The notes under the pieces are model-generated. The model made no database searches. It was given only the letters and a program-made list of their open reading frames with translations, and had not been told where the DNA came from. Positions 1 through 9,807 of a stretch of DNA of 36,693 nt are shown piece after piece. Every line of letters begins with the position of its first letter. Position 1 is the stretch's first letter. The translations under genes and the position numbers were made by a program. The stretch covers positions 1 to 36,693 of the forward strand of contig JANWLS010000140.1 in assembly GCA_025450765.1 (NCBI GenBank). Direction: 5' to 3'. Source of the stretch: Vicinamibacterales bacterium (GTDB lineage: Bacteria; Acidobacteriota; Vicinamibacteria; Vicinamibacterales; CAVVIG01).

Positions 1-9
1 AGGATTAGG

Positions 10-621
10 ATGCGGCCCGTGCTCACTGGCAATCACGTACAGGATCCGCCGGCGCTGCACGCGCGCGCGATGGACAACCTGCGCTTCATCCGCGACACGA
101 TGGAGCGCGCTGGTTCGTTCACCGCGGTGCCCGGCTGGGGCGGCGTGCTGATGGGGTTGACCGTCCTCGCGGCCGCGCCCATCGCGGCGTCGCAGCAAAC
201 GGCGGCCGCGTGGCTGGCCGTCTGGCTGGCCGAAGCGGTGATCGCGGTGGCGATCTCGACGGGTGCGATCGCCCGGAAGGCGAAAATCGGCGGCACCTCG
301 CTGTTCGATGCGCCCGCGCGCAAGTTCGTACTGAGCTTATCGCCGCCGCTCGTGGCCGGTGCGCTGCTCACCGTCGTGCTGTACCGCGCCGGGCTCGTCG
401 ACCAGCTCCCGGGCGTGTGGCTGCTCCTCTACGGCACCGGCGTCGTCGCCGGCGGCGCCTTCTCCGTCCGCATCGTCCCGGTGATGGGCATCTGTTTCAT
501 GCTGCTCGGGACGCTGGCACTTTTCGGCCCGGTCGGCTGGGGCGACTGGTGCATGGCGCTCGGCTTCGGGGTCCTGCATGTGATTTTTGGGGCGTTGATC
601 GCGGTGCGCTATGGCGGGTAA
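10..621 (+). CDS. hypothetical multi-pass membrane protein
   Basis: 203-aa ORF with several hydrophobic segments; overlaps the downstream HTH regulator by 11 nt. Confidence 0.75.
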   Translation: MRPVLTGNHVQDPPALHARAMDNLRFIRDTMERAGSFTAVPGWGGVLMGLTVLAAAPIAASQQTAAAWLAVWLAEAVIAVAISTGAIARKAKIGGTSLFDAPARKFVLSLSPPLVAGALLTVVLYRAGLVDQLPGVWLLLYGTGVVAGGAFSVRIVPVMGICFMLLGTLALFGPVGWGDWCMALGFGVLHVIFGALIAVRYGG

Positions 622-997
622 GCACGCCCCGGCACGACGCGAACGGATCGGCGAGGACCAGGCAGCCGAGACGCTGCGGCGTCCGATCGAGCAGGGCCTG
701 AGCCCGCTCGATCTCGATCGGCTCATTCACGAGCGCCTGCGCCTGGGCATCGTCTCGGCGCTCGCCGCGAACGACACGCTCACCTTCAACGATCTCAAGC
801 GGCTGCTGCGCACCACCGACGGCAACCTGAGCGTCCACGCCCGCAAGCTCGAAGAGGCGGAGTACATCACCTGCCGCAAGTCGCTCGCCGGCCGCCTGCC
901 GCGCACCGAATACCGTCTCACGCCCACCGGCCGCCGTGCGCTGGAGCACTATCTCCAGCACATGGAAGCCATCATCAAGGCGACTCGGAAGTCATAA
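611..997 (+). CDS. winged-helix DNA-binding transcriptional regulator (HTH_34/MarR-like)
   Basis: LGIVSALAANDTLTFNDLKRLLRTTDGNLSVHARKLEEAEYI...RTEYRLTPTGRRAL typical wHTH plus wing pattern. Confidence 0.85.
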   Translation: MAGKHAPARRERIGEDQAAETLRRPIEQGLSPLDLDRLIHERLRLGIVSALAANDTLTFNDLKRLLRTTDGNLSVHARKLEEAEYITCRKSLAGRLPRTEYRLTPTGRRALEHYLQHMEAIIKATRKS

Positions 998-1727
998 ACA
1001 AGGTCCGCGCGGTGAGCTCGCGATAATCGAGCCCCGCGGCGTGGCCCAGCCGCGCCACCGGCTCGGGAAGATCCGCCGGGAACCGCCACTCGTCCGCCCG
1101 CCCGCCGGCGGCCCCGAATGCCGCCTGCCACGCCGGCCACCAGGGCGTCACGGTCTTCGCAATCGGCTCCACCACCAGGACGCAGGCGCCGCGAGACGCC
1201 GCCTCCAACAGGGAGATCCGCAGGCGATCCCGACGATCAGGCGGCACCTCGTTCACCAGATACGCGGCCAGAACTCCCGTCCGCCCGCGCGGCAGCCGGA
1301 CATCGGTCGCATCGCCGACGCGCGCGTGTCCCTTCAACTCGAGTGCGCGATACGTCCAGGTCGCTTCCTGCGCCGCCCAGGGATGGCGATCGACGCCGTG
1401 CATCTGCGGCGGACGCGCGAGGGCGCGTGCCCACGCGGCACCGGCCGCTCCCGTGCCGCAGCCGAGATCGAGGAGGTGATCGACGCTGAGGCGCGCGATG
1501 CCGAGCGCGTGCACGATCGCGCTGACGGTGAAGAAGTGCAGCGGGCCGTAGAAGAGCGCGAAGGCAGCCCGCTTGCCGCGCGAGTCGAGCGCCGCGCCCC
1601 TGGCCAGCCCTGCCCGCCGCTCGACATAGATCGTCGACAGCGCCGTCAGGGCGCGGCCCACTTCCGGCAGGCGCAGGTCGGCGAGATGACGCGCCTGAAG
1701 ATTCTCGATCCACATCGGCTCTGGCAT
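975..1727 (-). CDS. class I SAM-dependent methyltransferase, small-subunit rRNA methyltransferase (Rsm22)-like
   Basis: LLDLGCGTGAAGAAWA motif I; convergent with and overlapping the preceding CDS by 23 nt. Confidence 0.75.
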   Translation of the reverse strand: MPEPMWIENLQARHLADLRLPEVGRALTALSTIYVERRAGLARGAALDSRGKRAAFALFYGPLHFFTVSAIVHALGIARLSVDHLLDLGCGTGAAGAAWARALARPPQMHGVDRHPWAAQEATWTYRALELKGHARVGDATDVRLPRGRTGVLAAYLVNEVPPDRRDRLRISLLEAASRGACVLVVEPIAKTVTPWWPAWQAAFGAAGGRADEWRFPADLPEPVARLGHAAGLDYRELTARTLFMTSESP

Positions 1728-1749
1728 ATGATGTCGCGCGGAGGTGGCG

Positions 1750-2019
1750 ATGTACGTCGCGCTATTCTACGAAACCGTCGAAAACTACGTCGAACGACGG
1801 CAGCCGTTTCGCGAGCTGCACCTCGCCTATGCGAAGACCTGGCAGAGGGAGGGGAAGCTCGTGCTGGCGGGCGCGACGAAGCCCGACGGGGCGTTGCTCG
1901 TCTTCAAGGGCGCCAGCGTCGCCGAGGTCGAAGGTTTCGCGACGAACGATCCGTATGTCAAGAACGGCCTGATTTCGAAGTGGACGGCCAGGGAGTGGGT
2001 GGTCGTCATCGGTAACTGA
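1750..2019 (+). CDS. YciI family protein
   Basis: small ORF with HLAYAKTWQREGKLVLAGA...DPYVKNGLISKWTAREWVVVIG; ATG at 1750 preceded by a GGAGG-like SD (ORF track starts at GTG 1744). Confidence 0.8.
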   Translation: MYVALFYETVENYVERRQPFRELHLAYAKTWQREGKLVLAGATKPDGALLVFKGASVAEVEGFATNDPYVKNGLISKWTAREWVVVIGN

Positions 2020-2037
2020 TCGACTCAACCAACAGGG

Positions 2038-3942
2038 GTGGCGACCGTGAGCGATCTGAGCATCCGCGGGAATCTCGCGCTCGAATACGGGGACGTGTAC
2101 ACCAACGAGGTGCTCGACGCGCTGCGTACGCTGGCGCACTTCGACGCCGATCGCCGGGCCATCATGGCCGCCCGCATCGCGCGCCGCGCCGACCGCGCGC
2201 GCCGGCAGCAGCCGATCGCGTTTCTCGATCCTGCCGCACGCATCCCGCGGACGAACCTCACCGTCCAGCAGGCGCGCGACGGACAGTTCGACGGCAGCGA
2301 GATTCCTCACGATCTCCAGCGCCAGTGGATTCAAGGCACGGGGCCCGCCTCGCGCCCTGGCGCGCCGGTCGAACAGAGCATCCGCAACGTCGCCTACGCA
2401 CTCCTCTCCGGCGCCGACGGCTGGATGTTCGACGGCGAGGACGCGCTCGGCCAGCTCTCGACCATGTCGCTCGACAACCAGCGCAACCTCAAGCTGGCCA
2501 TCCACAAGGACCCGATCTTTCTCACCACCGCCGAACGCGTGGCCGCCGAGATGAACGCGTGGGCGCAGTCCTTCTTCGGCCATCCCATCGTCGACAACTG
2601 GAAGACGCAGCTGGGCTTCGCGACCAAGATTTTCCGTCCGCGCGGCCTGCACCTCGACGACCGGCAGGTTCGCCACGCCGACGGCTCCGGATTTTCGGCG
2701 TCGATTGCGGATGCGACGCTCTACGTCGTCAACAACCAGGCGCAACTCCGACGGGACGGCGCCTCGCTGGTGCTGTATCTCCCGAAAATCCAGACCGCCG
2801 AGGAAGCGGCGCTCTGGCACGACATCCTGGCCGCGCTCGAGGCACATGTCCGCATCCCGGTCGGCAGCATCAAGGCGTACGTGCTCGTGGAGCAGATCGA
2901 AGCCTGCTTCCAGTTGATGGAAATCCGCGCGGCGCTCGCGCCACGGTTTGCCGGCTTCAACACCGGCCGCTGGGACTACATCAACAGCGTCGCCGACGCC
3001 CGCGCCTGGGATCCGGCGTTCGTCAACCCGAACATCGACGCCATCACGATGACCTACGGCTACATGCGGACCTATGAGGATCGCGTGCGGCGCGCCGTCA
3101 ACACGCCGGACCGCCACGGCCGCTTCGCGCTCTGGCAGGGCGGCATGGAGCCGAATATCCCAGTCGGCAGCGAGAAGGGCGTGACGGAAGGGATGAAGCG
3201 CGCCGTCGCGGGTGCCGAGCGCGAACGGCGCGAGGGCGCCAGCGGCAAGTGGGTGGCGCACTGGAAAATGGTCCACATCGTGCGGCCCGTCTGGGAGCGC
3301 GCCGGCGAGGCGAATCAGCTCGGACGAAGGTTCCCCCCGCTTGGCTACGCGAACGCGGATGCCGAGGCCCTGGTCCTGCTCGAGCCTGCGCCGCGCACGG
3401 TGCGGGGTGCGCGCGATCTCCTGAGCGTGGCGCTTCAGTATGCCAACGCCTTCGGCCACGGGATGCAGGCCGCCGCGCTCAAACCGGCCGATTTCTTCGG
3501 CAATGACGATGTGCTGTACCTGATGGAGGATATGGCAACCGGTGAAATCCGGATGAGCATCCTCTGGGAGTGGCTGCACAAGCGCGCCTCGCTCACGGCG
3601 GACGACCCCTGCGGCGTGAAGGCCGGCGACCCATTCACGCGCGAGCTGTTCCTGAAGCTGCTGGACGAGGAGTACGCCAAGCTGCAGCGCGCGAACCATC
3701 GCGACGTGCACGACGACTCGAAACAGACCACGCTGCCGATTGCCCGGGCGCTCGTGGACGCCTATGTGCAAGACGAGGCGAAGATGCCGTGGGCGATCGA
3801 CCTGCTCAACATCACGCTCGGCGATCACGACCTCGCGGACGCCGAGCGGCGGATCCAGGCATTTGCCAGCGCGTTCCGCCGCGATGGGACACGGCTCACC
3901 GGCAACCTGGACTTCGAGGCTGGCGCCGCGGCGCGGAGCTGA
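2038..3942 (+). CDS. divergent malate synthase (A-type-like)
   Basis: Landmarks resembling malate synthase A: RPRGLHLDDRQV, LYLPKIQTAEEAALWHDI, VLVEQIEACFQLMEI, GFNTGRWDYINS, GGMEPNIPV, KWVAHWKMVHIVRPVW, MEDMATGEIRMSILWEWL; GTG start. Confidence 0.8.
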   Translation: MATVSDLSIRGNLALEYGDVYTNEVLDALRTLAHFDADRRAIMAARIARRADRARRQQPIAFLDPAARIPRTNLTVQQARDGQFDGSEIPHDLQRQWIQGTGPASRPGAPVEQSIRNVAYALLSGADGWMFDGEDALGQLSTMSLDNQRNLKLAIHKDPIFLTTAERVAAEMNAWAQSFFGHPIVDNWKTQLGFATKIFRPRGLHLDDRQVRHADGSGFSASIADATLYVVNNQAQLRRDGASLVLYLPKIQTAEEAALWHDILAALEAHVRIPVGSIKAYVLVEQIEACFQLMEIRAALAPRFAGFNTGRWDYINSVADARAWDPAFVNPNIDAITMTYGYMRTYEDRVRRAVNTPDRHGRFALWQGGMEPNIPVGSEKGVTEGMKRAVAGAERERREGASGKWVAHWKMVHIVRPVWERAGEANQLGRRFPPLGYANADAEALVLLEPAPRTVRGARDLLSVALQYANAFGHGMQAAALKPADFFGNDDVLYLMEDMATGEIRMSILWEWLHKRASLTADDPCGVKAGDPFTRELFLKLLDEEYAKLQRANHRDVHDDSKQTTLPIARALVDAYVQDEAKMPWAIDLLNITLGDHDLADAERRIQAFASAFRRDGTRLTGNLDFEAGAAARS

Positions 3943-3952
3943 GATCGGCCGG

Positions 3953-4537
3953 GTGGCGGTTCACCATTTCGATCGGGTCACGGTGCCGGCGACGCCGTGG
4001 AAGAACGGCGGCGGCGTCACGCGCGAAATCATCCGCCGGCCGGTCGGCGCGACACTGGACGACTTCGAGTGGCGCGTCAGCATCGCGACGATGGCAGCCG
4101 ACGGCCCGTTCTCGCCATTTCCAGGGGTCGATCGCCTCCTGATCGTGCTGGACGGCGCCGGCGTGCACCTGCGCTCGGCCGATGGGGCGATCGATCGCCG
4201 GATCGATCGGCCGCTCGATCCGATCGCGTTTCCTGGTGAGGTGCCGCTCTCGTGCCGGCTGCTCGCCGGCGAGTGCACCGACTTCAACGTGATGGTCCGG
4301 CGGGAGCATCTTCACGCCAGTCTTGAAATCGTGCACGGCCGCGGCGTGCTCGCCGGGAGTGATCACGGCGTGCTGTTCTCGGCGCGCGGCGTGTGGACCG
4401 CGGATCAACATCGGATCGAGGAAGGCCGCGGCATTTCCTGGGAAGACGATTCGCACGCGTGGCAGGTCTCGCCTGAGACGAAGGGCGCCGTGCTGGTCGC
4501 CGTGCGGATTATCGGGTCGAATGGAGCCTCGTCATGA
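3953..4537 (+). CDS. HutD/Ves family protein (cupin-like)
   Basis: HFDRVTVPATPWKNGGGVTREI...FEWRVSIATMAADGPFSPFPGVDRLLIVLDGAGV; GTG start at 3953, ATGA overlap with next gene. Confidence 0.85.
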   Translation: MAVHHFDRVTVPATPWKNGGGVTREIIRRPVGATLDDFEWRVSIATMAADGPFSPFPGVDRLLIVLDGAGVHLRSADGAIDRRIDRPLDPIAFPGEVPLSCRLLAGECTDFNVMVRREHLHASLEIVHGRGVLAGSDHGVLFSARGVWTADQHRIEEGRGISWEDDSHAWQVSPETKGAVLVAVRIIGSNGASS

Positions 4538-6354
4538 ACACACGTCGGCAGTTTCTCATCCGTGCGCCGCTCGGGGTTGCGGGCCTGGCCGCGGCGTGTC
4601 GCGGCGGCGACAAAACTGGAGCAGGCGCGCCGCCGGCTTTCGATCAGAAGACGCCAGGGACACCGACGGTGTTCAATACGTCGCCTGCGGTCGGGCCTGA
4701 GGTGTCGCCCGGAACCTTCGCCGAAGCCGAGAAGCTGGCGCAGGTTCGCATGACCGACGGCGACCGTGCGATGGCGGCCGCGAACTGGCGCACGTCGATG
4801 GCCGCGCTCGTCGAACGCCGCACCGGCCCCCGCACGCTTGCACTCGAGGACACGCTGGCCCCGGCCACGGTCTGGAATCCGGTGCTTCCCGGGCACAGCG
4901 CCGGTCCCTCGCAGGACCGCTTCGCGCCGAGTCGTATGGATCCCGGGCCGCTCCCAGCGAAAGACGTCGATATCGCGTTCGCGCCTGTCACTCACCTCTC
5001 ACACTGGATCGCCACGCGGCAGCTGACGTCCGAGCGCCTGACCAACATCTACCTGGCCCGGATCCATCGCGACGACCCGAAGCTCCGCTGCATCATCACG
5101 CTGCTCGCCGATCACGCGCTCGCGCAGGCGAAGCAGGCCGATCAGGAGATCGCCGCTGGAACGTATCGCGGTCCGCTGCACGGGATTCCGTGGGGCGGCA
5201 AGGACCTGCTCGATACGGCGGGTATTCCGACGACCTACGGGGCCGAGCCGTTCCGCGACCGCGTGCCCGCCACGGATGCGGCCGTCGTGGCGCGCCTCAA
5301 CGCGGCTGGTGCGGTGCTCATCGCGAAGCTGAGCATGGGCGCGCTCGCGCTCAACGACGTCTGGTTCGGCGGCCAGACGATGAATCCCTGGCTGCTCGAG
5401 GAGGGCTCGTCGGGTTCGAGCGCGGGCCCTGGCGCCTCGACCGCCGCCGGCCTGGTCGGCTTTTCGATCGGCAGCGAGACCGGCGGCAGCATCATCGGCC
5501 CGAGCATGCGGTGCGGCATCACGGGATTGCGTCCCACGTACGGACGCGTGCCGCGCAGCGGGGCGATGACGCTCTGCTGGTCCCTCGACAAGCTCGGGCC
5601 GATGACGCGCTCGGTTGAGGACACGATGCTCGTGCTGCGCGCGATCACAGGACCGGATGCCGGCGACGTGGCGAGCCTGCCGTGCCGCTTTGACTACGAC
5701 GCGGGCGTGCCCGTGAAGGGACTGCGCGTCGGCTATTTCGAATCGTGGATGAAGGAAGCGCCGGCAACGGAGGTCGATCGGGCCACGCTCGAGACGATCG
5801 GCACGCTGGGGATGGTGCCGACGCCGGTGACGCTGCCCGACTGGCCGTACGACGGGCTGAACCTGATGTTGTTCGCCGAGGCGGCGGCCTCGTTCGAGGA
5901 GCTGACGCTCAACGGCCGCGCGCGCGAGATGAAGATGCAGGTCCCGGACGCCTGGCCGAACCTCTTTCGCGAGGCGCGCTTCCTCTCGGCCGTCGACTTC
6001 GTCCAGGCCGATCGGCTGCGCCGGAAGGTGGCGGCCGAAATGGCTCGCCTGATGTCGCAGGTCGACCTGCTGCTGGTGCCGTCGCTGCGCGACGAGATGC
6101 TGGTGATCGCCAACAACACCGGGCACCCGTCGCTCACGCTGCGCGCCGGGTTCATCGAGATTTCGGAGGCCCGCAGCGACTGGGCACCGGACCCGGCGCA
6201 TCCGCTGCCACGGTTCAATCCGCCGCGGCGCGTGCCGCACGGCGTGACCCTCATCGGCCGGCTCTTCGACGAAGGAACGATCGCACGCGTAGGCCTCGCG
6301 CTCGAACGCACCCTCCACGTCGTCGACGAGCGGCCGCCGTTGTTCAACGCGTGA
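4534..6354 (+). CDS. amidase (amidase-signature family), secreted/Tat-like N-terminus
   Basis: GIPWGGKDLLDTAGIPTTYGAEPF and GSSGSSAGPGASTAAGLVGFSIGSETGGSIIGPS; N-terminal TRRQFLIRAPLGVAGLAAAC. Confidence 0.93.
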   Translation: MNTRRQFLIRAPLGVAGLAAACRGGDKTGAGAPPAFDQKTPGTPTVFNTSPAVGPEVSPGTFAEAEKLAQVRMTDGDRAMAAANWRTSMAALVERRTGPRTLALEDTLAPATVWNPVLPGHSAGPSQDRFAPSRMDPGPLPAKDVDIAFAPVTHLSHWIATRQLTSERLTNIYLARIHRDDPKLRCIITLLADHALAQAKQADQEIAAGTYRGPLHGIPWGGKDLLDTAGIPTTYGAEPFRDRVPATDAAVVARLNAAGAVLIAKLSMGALALNDVWFGGQTMNPWLLEEGSSGSSAGPGASTAAGLVGFSIGSETGGSIIGPSMRCGITGLRPTYGRVPRSGAMTLCWSLDKLGPMTRSVEDTMLVLRAITGPDAGDVASLPCRFDYDAGVPVKGLRVGYFESWMKEAPATEVDRATLETIGTLGMVPTPVTLPDWPYDGLNLMLFAEAAASFEELTLNGRAREMKMQVPDAWPNLFREARFLSAVDFVQADRLRRKVAAEMARLMSQVDLLLVPSLRDEMLVIANNTGHPSLTLRAGFIEISEARSDWAPDPAHPLPRFNPPRRVPHGVTLIGRLFDEGTIARVGLALERTLHVVDERPPLFNA

Positions 6355-6403
6355 ATGGGTAAGGGGCATGGTAGGATGTCGGCCTCCTCAGGAGGACTGT
6401 CCG

Positions 6404-6889
6404 ATGCTCAGGGTTCCACGTTGGCTGACGCTGGCGGCGTTCGCGATCGGCATGGCGGCGTTCACCTCGCAAGGCGGTTTGACCGCCGCGACCGCTCAGG
6501 CCTCGCGCCGGATTGATCCGACGCACATCACCTATACGCTACCGGACCACATCAAGTGGACCGGCGATCCAAAGGTCTCGCAGACGGCGGTCCTGCACGG
6601 CGATCCGACGAAGCCCGGCTGGTACGTCATCCTGATCAAATGGATGCCGCACCACTTCAGTCATCCGCACTTCCATCCGAACGACCGCTATATCACGGTG
6701 GTCTCCGGCACCTGGTGGGTCTCTTCGAGCACCAAGTACGATCCCGACGCCACGGTGCCGATACCCGCTGGAAGCTTTGTCACGGACCTGGCGAAGCAGG
6801 TTCACTGGGACGGCGCAAAAGATGAGCCAGTCGTGCTGGAAATCGTCGGCGAAGGGCCGGCGACGATGACGCTCGCGAAGGAGCACTGA
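6404..6889 (+). CDS. secreted cupin-domain protein
   Basis: signal-like N-terminus then HHFSHPHFHPNDRYITVVSGTWWV...VHWDGAKDEPVVLEIVGEGP; ATG 6404 with AGGAGG SD. Confidence 0.85.
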   Translation: MLRVPRWLTLAAFAIGMAAFTSQGGLTAATAQASRRIDPTHITYTLPDHIKWTGDPKVSQTAVLHGDPTKPGWYVILIKWMPHHFSHPHFHPNDRYITVVSGTWWVSSSTKYDPDATVPIPAGSFVTDLAKQVHWDGAKDEPVVLEIVGEGPATMTLAKEH

Positions 6890-6890
6890 C

Positions 6891-7433
6891 ATGAAGCGGA
6901 GCCTCTTGCTCGTTCTCCTGTGCGCCGCACTCGCTGGCGGCGCGTCCGTGCAGGCCGACGGCCTCACGCCGCCCCCGGAACTGCAGCTGCTGGGCGTCGC
7001 GCTCGGTCACTGGGTGTTCCACGGAACGTCGGCCGCGACCAGCAATCGGCCGGCGCAGCCGTTCACCTGGGACTCGCACTGCGACTGGTCGCCGAACCAT
7101 TGGTACCTGGAGTGCGCGTTCAGCAACACCTACGTTGGCCGCAAGGTCGAATCGCTCGTCGTCAACAGCTACAACACGACCGATCACACTTTCTGGCACT
7201 ACGAGTTCTTCTCGGCCGGCCAGTCCGGCAAGAGCCCGTTCGTCACGAAGATGGACGTGGAGGACAACGTCTGGACCGAATACGGGCGCGAGGCGATCCC
7301 GGGCAAGCAAAAGGGCCAGCGCATCATCTATGCGTGGATGCCGCCCGATCGCGTGGACATGAAGATCGAGACGTCCGACGATGGCACGACCTGGACGACG
7401 GTGAATCACGCGGAGGGCAGGAAGGAACCGTAG
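6891..7433 (+). CDS. secreted hypothetical protein (DUF1579-like)
   Basis: signal peptide; GHWVFHGTS...FTWDSHCDWSPNHWYLECAF pattern; starts 1 nt after preceding stop. Confidence 0.65.
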   Translation: MKRSLLLVLLCAALAGGASVQADGLTPPPELQLLGVALGHWVFHGTSAATSNRPAQPFTWDSHCDWSPNHWYLECAFSNTYVGRKVESLVVNSYNTTDHTFWHYEFFSAGQSGKSPFVTKMDVEDNVWTEYGREAIPGKQKGQRIIYAWMPPDRVDMKIETSDDGTTWTTVNHAEGRKEP

Positions 7434-7451
7434 GCTGGCGTCCGCGACCGC

Positions 7452-9089
7452 TCACTTCCTCAGCCGATCCAACAGCAGAAAGCGATCGCGATGCGGAGCC
7501 GGCTCCGCATGCGATCGCATGTCGATCCACATGATCATCGGCACTGCGTCGGCCGCAGCTCCCGCGGCGGGCCAGTTCGGCAGGCCGGCTCCATTCGGAT
7601 TCCCCGATTTGATGAAGTTCGCGAAGTAGGTTTCCATCGTGTCGGAAACCGCGTAGTCGTGGGCGGTCCAGGCGAACATCCGATTCGTCGCGAGGTTGCC
7701 GAGCGCGTATTCGATCTCCGCCGAGTGCACGGCCCCGCCTGGGCTTTCAGCCGGCTCGCCGAGGTCTTCGAGTCCCTCGGCTGTCATCTGCGGGCGCGGT
7801 CGTGCAAAGAGGTAGCGATAGACGGGCTCCCCGCTCGTCTGGCGCTGCAGCTCGGACCACTTCCAGGTGCCGTAGGTGATAAAGCGTGCGCTCGCGAGTG
7901 CGATCGCCGACTCGCGCGCCTCGGCGTCTGTCGAATCGGGAAAGTGTTCGAAGATCTCGCCCGCGTGCTGGCCGTAGAGATCGCGCACCGTTGCCGCGAA
8001 ATGCTCCGGCGTCGGCGCCTTCGAGCCAAGCAGGAATTGATAGCCCCTCTCCGTCGAGTTCCACCCCACAAGCAGCGGCACGTGCGCCTGATCGCCGGCA
8101 GCATAGACCGCCTCCGGCGTTTTGGGCAGGACGTAGCCGTCCACCGTCGCAGCGAACGGGGCCACGCCCGGGCGCGAAGCGTCGAGCAGTAGGCGCATGG
8201 CGGGAATCCGGCGAAGCTCCGCAAGGGAACTGGCGCCGACGTGTCCGGCGAACGCCGTCCCCGCCCGCTCTGCGTCCGCGAGCGTCACGGGGGCACGCGC
8301 GCCGAACATGGCGCCGCTCTCGCCAATCGCGGCGCGGAAGAGGCCCTTCGCCGGCGGCGATGCGAGGAGTGCGCTCACCGAGATGGAGCCGGCGCTCTCG
8401 CCCCCGATCGTCACCTGGTCGGGATCGCCGCCGAACGCCGCGATGTTCCGGCGCACCCACTCGAGTGCGGCGATCTGATCGAGCAACGCGTAGTTTCCCG
8501 ACGCGTGTTGCGGCGATGCCGCGGAGAGCTCCGGATAGGCGAAGAACCCGAAGATACCAAGGCGATAGCTCATCGTCACGACGACGATGCCGCGCCGGGC
8601 GAGGCTCTCGCCGTCGTAACGGGGTTCAGAGCCGTCGCCGGTGACGAATCCGCCGCCATAGAAGTAGACGAGCACCGGCCGATGAGCGGATGCCGACGCG
8701 TCCGGCGTCCAGACGTTGAGATAGAGGCAGTCCTCGCTCACCCCCGAATTGCGAAACACCATGTCGCCAAAGAGGCGGTTCTGCATGCATTGCGGCGCGA
8801 AGCGGTCGGCCGGCCGGACGCCAGGCCACGGCGCCACCGGCTGCGGCGGCTTCCAGCGCAAATCGCGAACAGGCGGCGCGGCGTACGGAATGCCGCGGAA
8901 GGTGTGAATGCCGCTTGCGAGCGTGATCCCCTGTACCACGCCACTGGCTGTGGCGACGCGGTCGCCTGCCGTGTTTGCCGGCACCACACCATCTCCGACG
9001 CGAACCACCGGGTGCGCCGCCAGCATCGCGACGGCGACCGCGCACATCAGCGCAGTCGCGACAGGCTGGAAAGGTGAGGTATGGAGCAC
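7452..9089 (-). CDS. type B carboxylesterase/lipase family protein, secreted
   Basis: FRGIPYAAPPVRDLRWKPPQP, SEDCLYLNVWTP, VLVYFYGGGFVTGDG, GGESAGSISVSALLASP; probable GTG start at 9089 before a hydrophobic signal. Confidence 0.92.
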   Translation of the reverse strand: MLHTSPFQPVATALMCAVAVAMLAAHPVVRVGDGVVPANTAGDRVATASGVVQGITLASGIHTFRGIPYAAPPVRDLRWKPPQPVAPWPGVRPADRFAPQCMQNRLFGDMVFRNSGVSEDCLYLNVWTPDASASAHRPVLVYFYGGGFVTGDGSEPRYDGESLARRGIVVVTMSYRLGIFGFFAYPELSAASPQHASGNYALLDQIAALEWVRRNIAAFGGDPDQVTIGGESAGSISVSALLASPPAKGLFRAAIGESGAMFGARAPVTLADAERAGTAFAGHVGASSLAELRRIPAMRLLLDASRPGVAPFAATVDGYVLPKTPEAVYAAGDQAHVPLLVGWNSTERGYQFLLGSKAPTPEHFAATVRDLYGQHAGEIFEHFPDSTDAEARESAIALASARFITYGTWKWSELQRQTSGEPVYRYLFARPRPQMTAEGLEDLGEPAESPGGAVHSAEIEYALGNLATNRMFAWTAHDYAVSDTMETYFANFIKSGNPNGAGLPNWPAAGAAADAVPMIMWIDMRSHAEPAPHRDRFLLLDRLRK

Positions 9090-9124
9090 GTTGATCGCCA
9101 GGATGCCGGGCCGCAGTTCTCGCT

Positions 9125-9745
9125 TCAGCGGTGGGCGTCTGGCTCTCTCTTGAACAAGTACGCCACGCGCCGGCCCGACCCGTCGGAATACTCGATCACG
9201 ACCGTACCGGGTGGCCGATTGCTGGTTTCTGACAGATCCGCAGGATCCGAATCGACGAGCTGAAACGTCTGAACGTGCCCTTTGGCCTCTCTGACCGCGA
9301 TCCGCTCTCGTCGGCGGTCGATGCTCGTGACCGTGCCCTCCGTCACTTCGGCACCGGTGCTGGTGCGCTCGCCCGATGTTCCCGCGCCGACGATGGCCCC
9401 GTAACGTACGAGCACCGTGTCTCCCTCGTGCAGCCCGTCCAACGGACTTGATGCGGGAGCCTTCCCGCCGTGCACGATGAGGTTCTTCGCGTAACGGTAG
9501 ACGTCGCGGACGCCGGCGACCGTGCCGGCAACGACGAGCTTCAGGGTTGACCCGATCCGGTCCAGGCCTCCCTTCGTCCCCATCGTCGGCGTTGTGGTCT
9601 TGATCGGAGGGCCCGTCTGGGCGTTGATCACGGCCGGCACGGCAGCGAGCATGCCGGCGCAGATGGCCAAGGCGACCATCGCGCGGCGAAGGCCGGCCAT
9701 CGAGCACCAGCGGCTGGACGATTTCACGCTCTCGTGTCCGTGCAA
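9125..9745 (-). CDS. hypothetical exported protein
   Basis: hydrophobic signal MVALAICAGMLAAVPAVINAQ then two beta-rich segments; no family recognised. Confidence 0.6.
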   Translation of the reverse strand: MHGHESVKSSSRWCSMAGLRRAMVALAICAGMLAAVPAVINAQTGPPIKTTTPTMGTKGGLDRIGSTLKLVVAGTVAGVRDVYRYAKNLIVHGGKAPASSPLDGLHEGDTVLVRYGAIVGAGTSGERTSTGAEVTEGTVTSIDRRRERIAVREAKGHVQTFQLVDSDPADLSETSNRPPGTVVIEYSDGSGRRVAYLFKREPDAHR

Positions 9746-9807
9746 GTGGGATACCAGCCGGCGGAGCTGGGAAGCGGGTAGAATCGCGAGACCCAGAGGA
9801 GCACAGG

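Noticed and set aside
1762-3828. 688-aa minus-strand ORF antisense to the malate-synthase-like gene
   Set aside because: Arg/His/Val-rich composition typical of a GC-rich shadow ORF; the plus strand encodes a recognisable enzyme.
4999-6369. 456-aa minus-strand ORF antisense to the amidase
   Set aside because: Shadow frame; Arg/His-rich with no domain, whereas the plus strand has the amidase signature.
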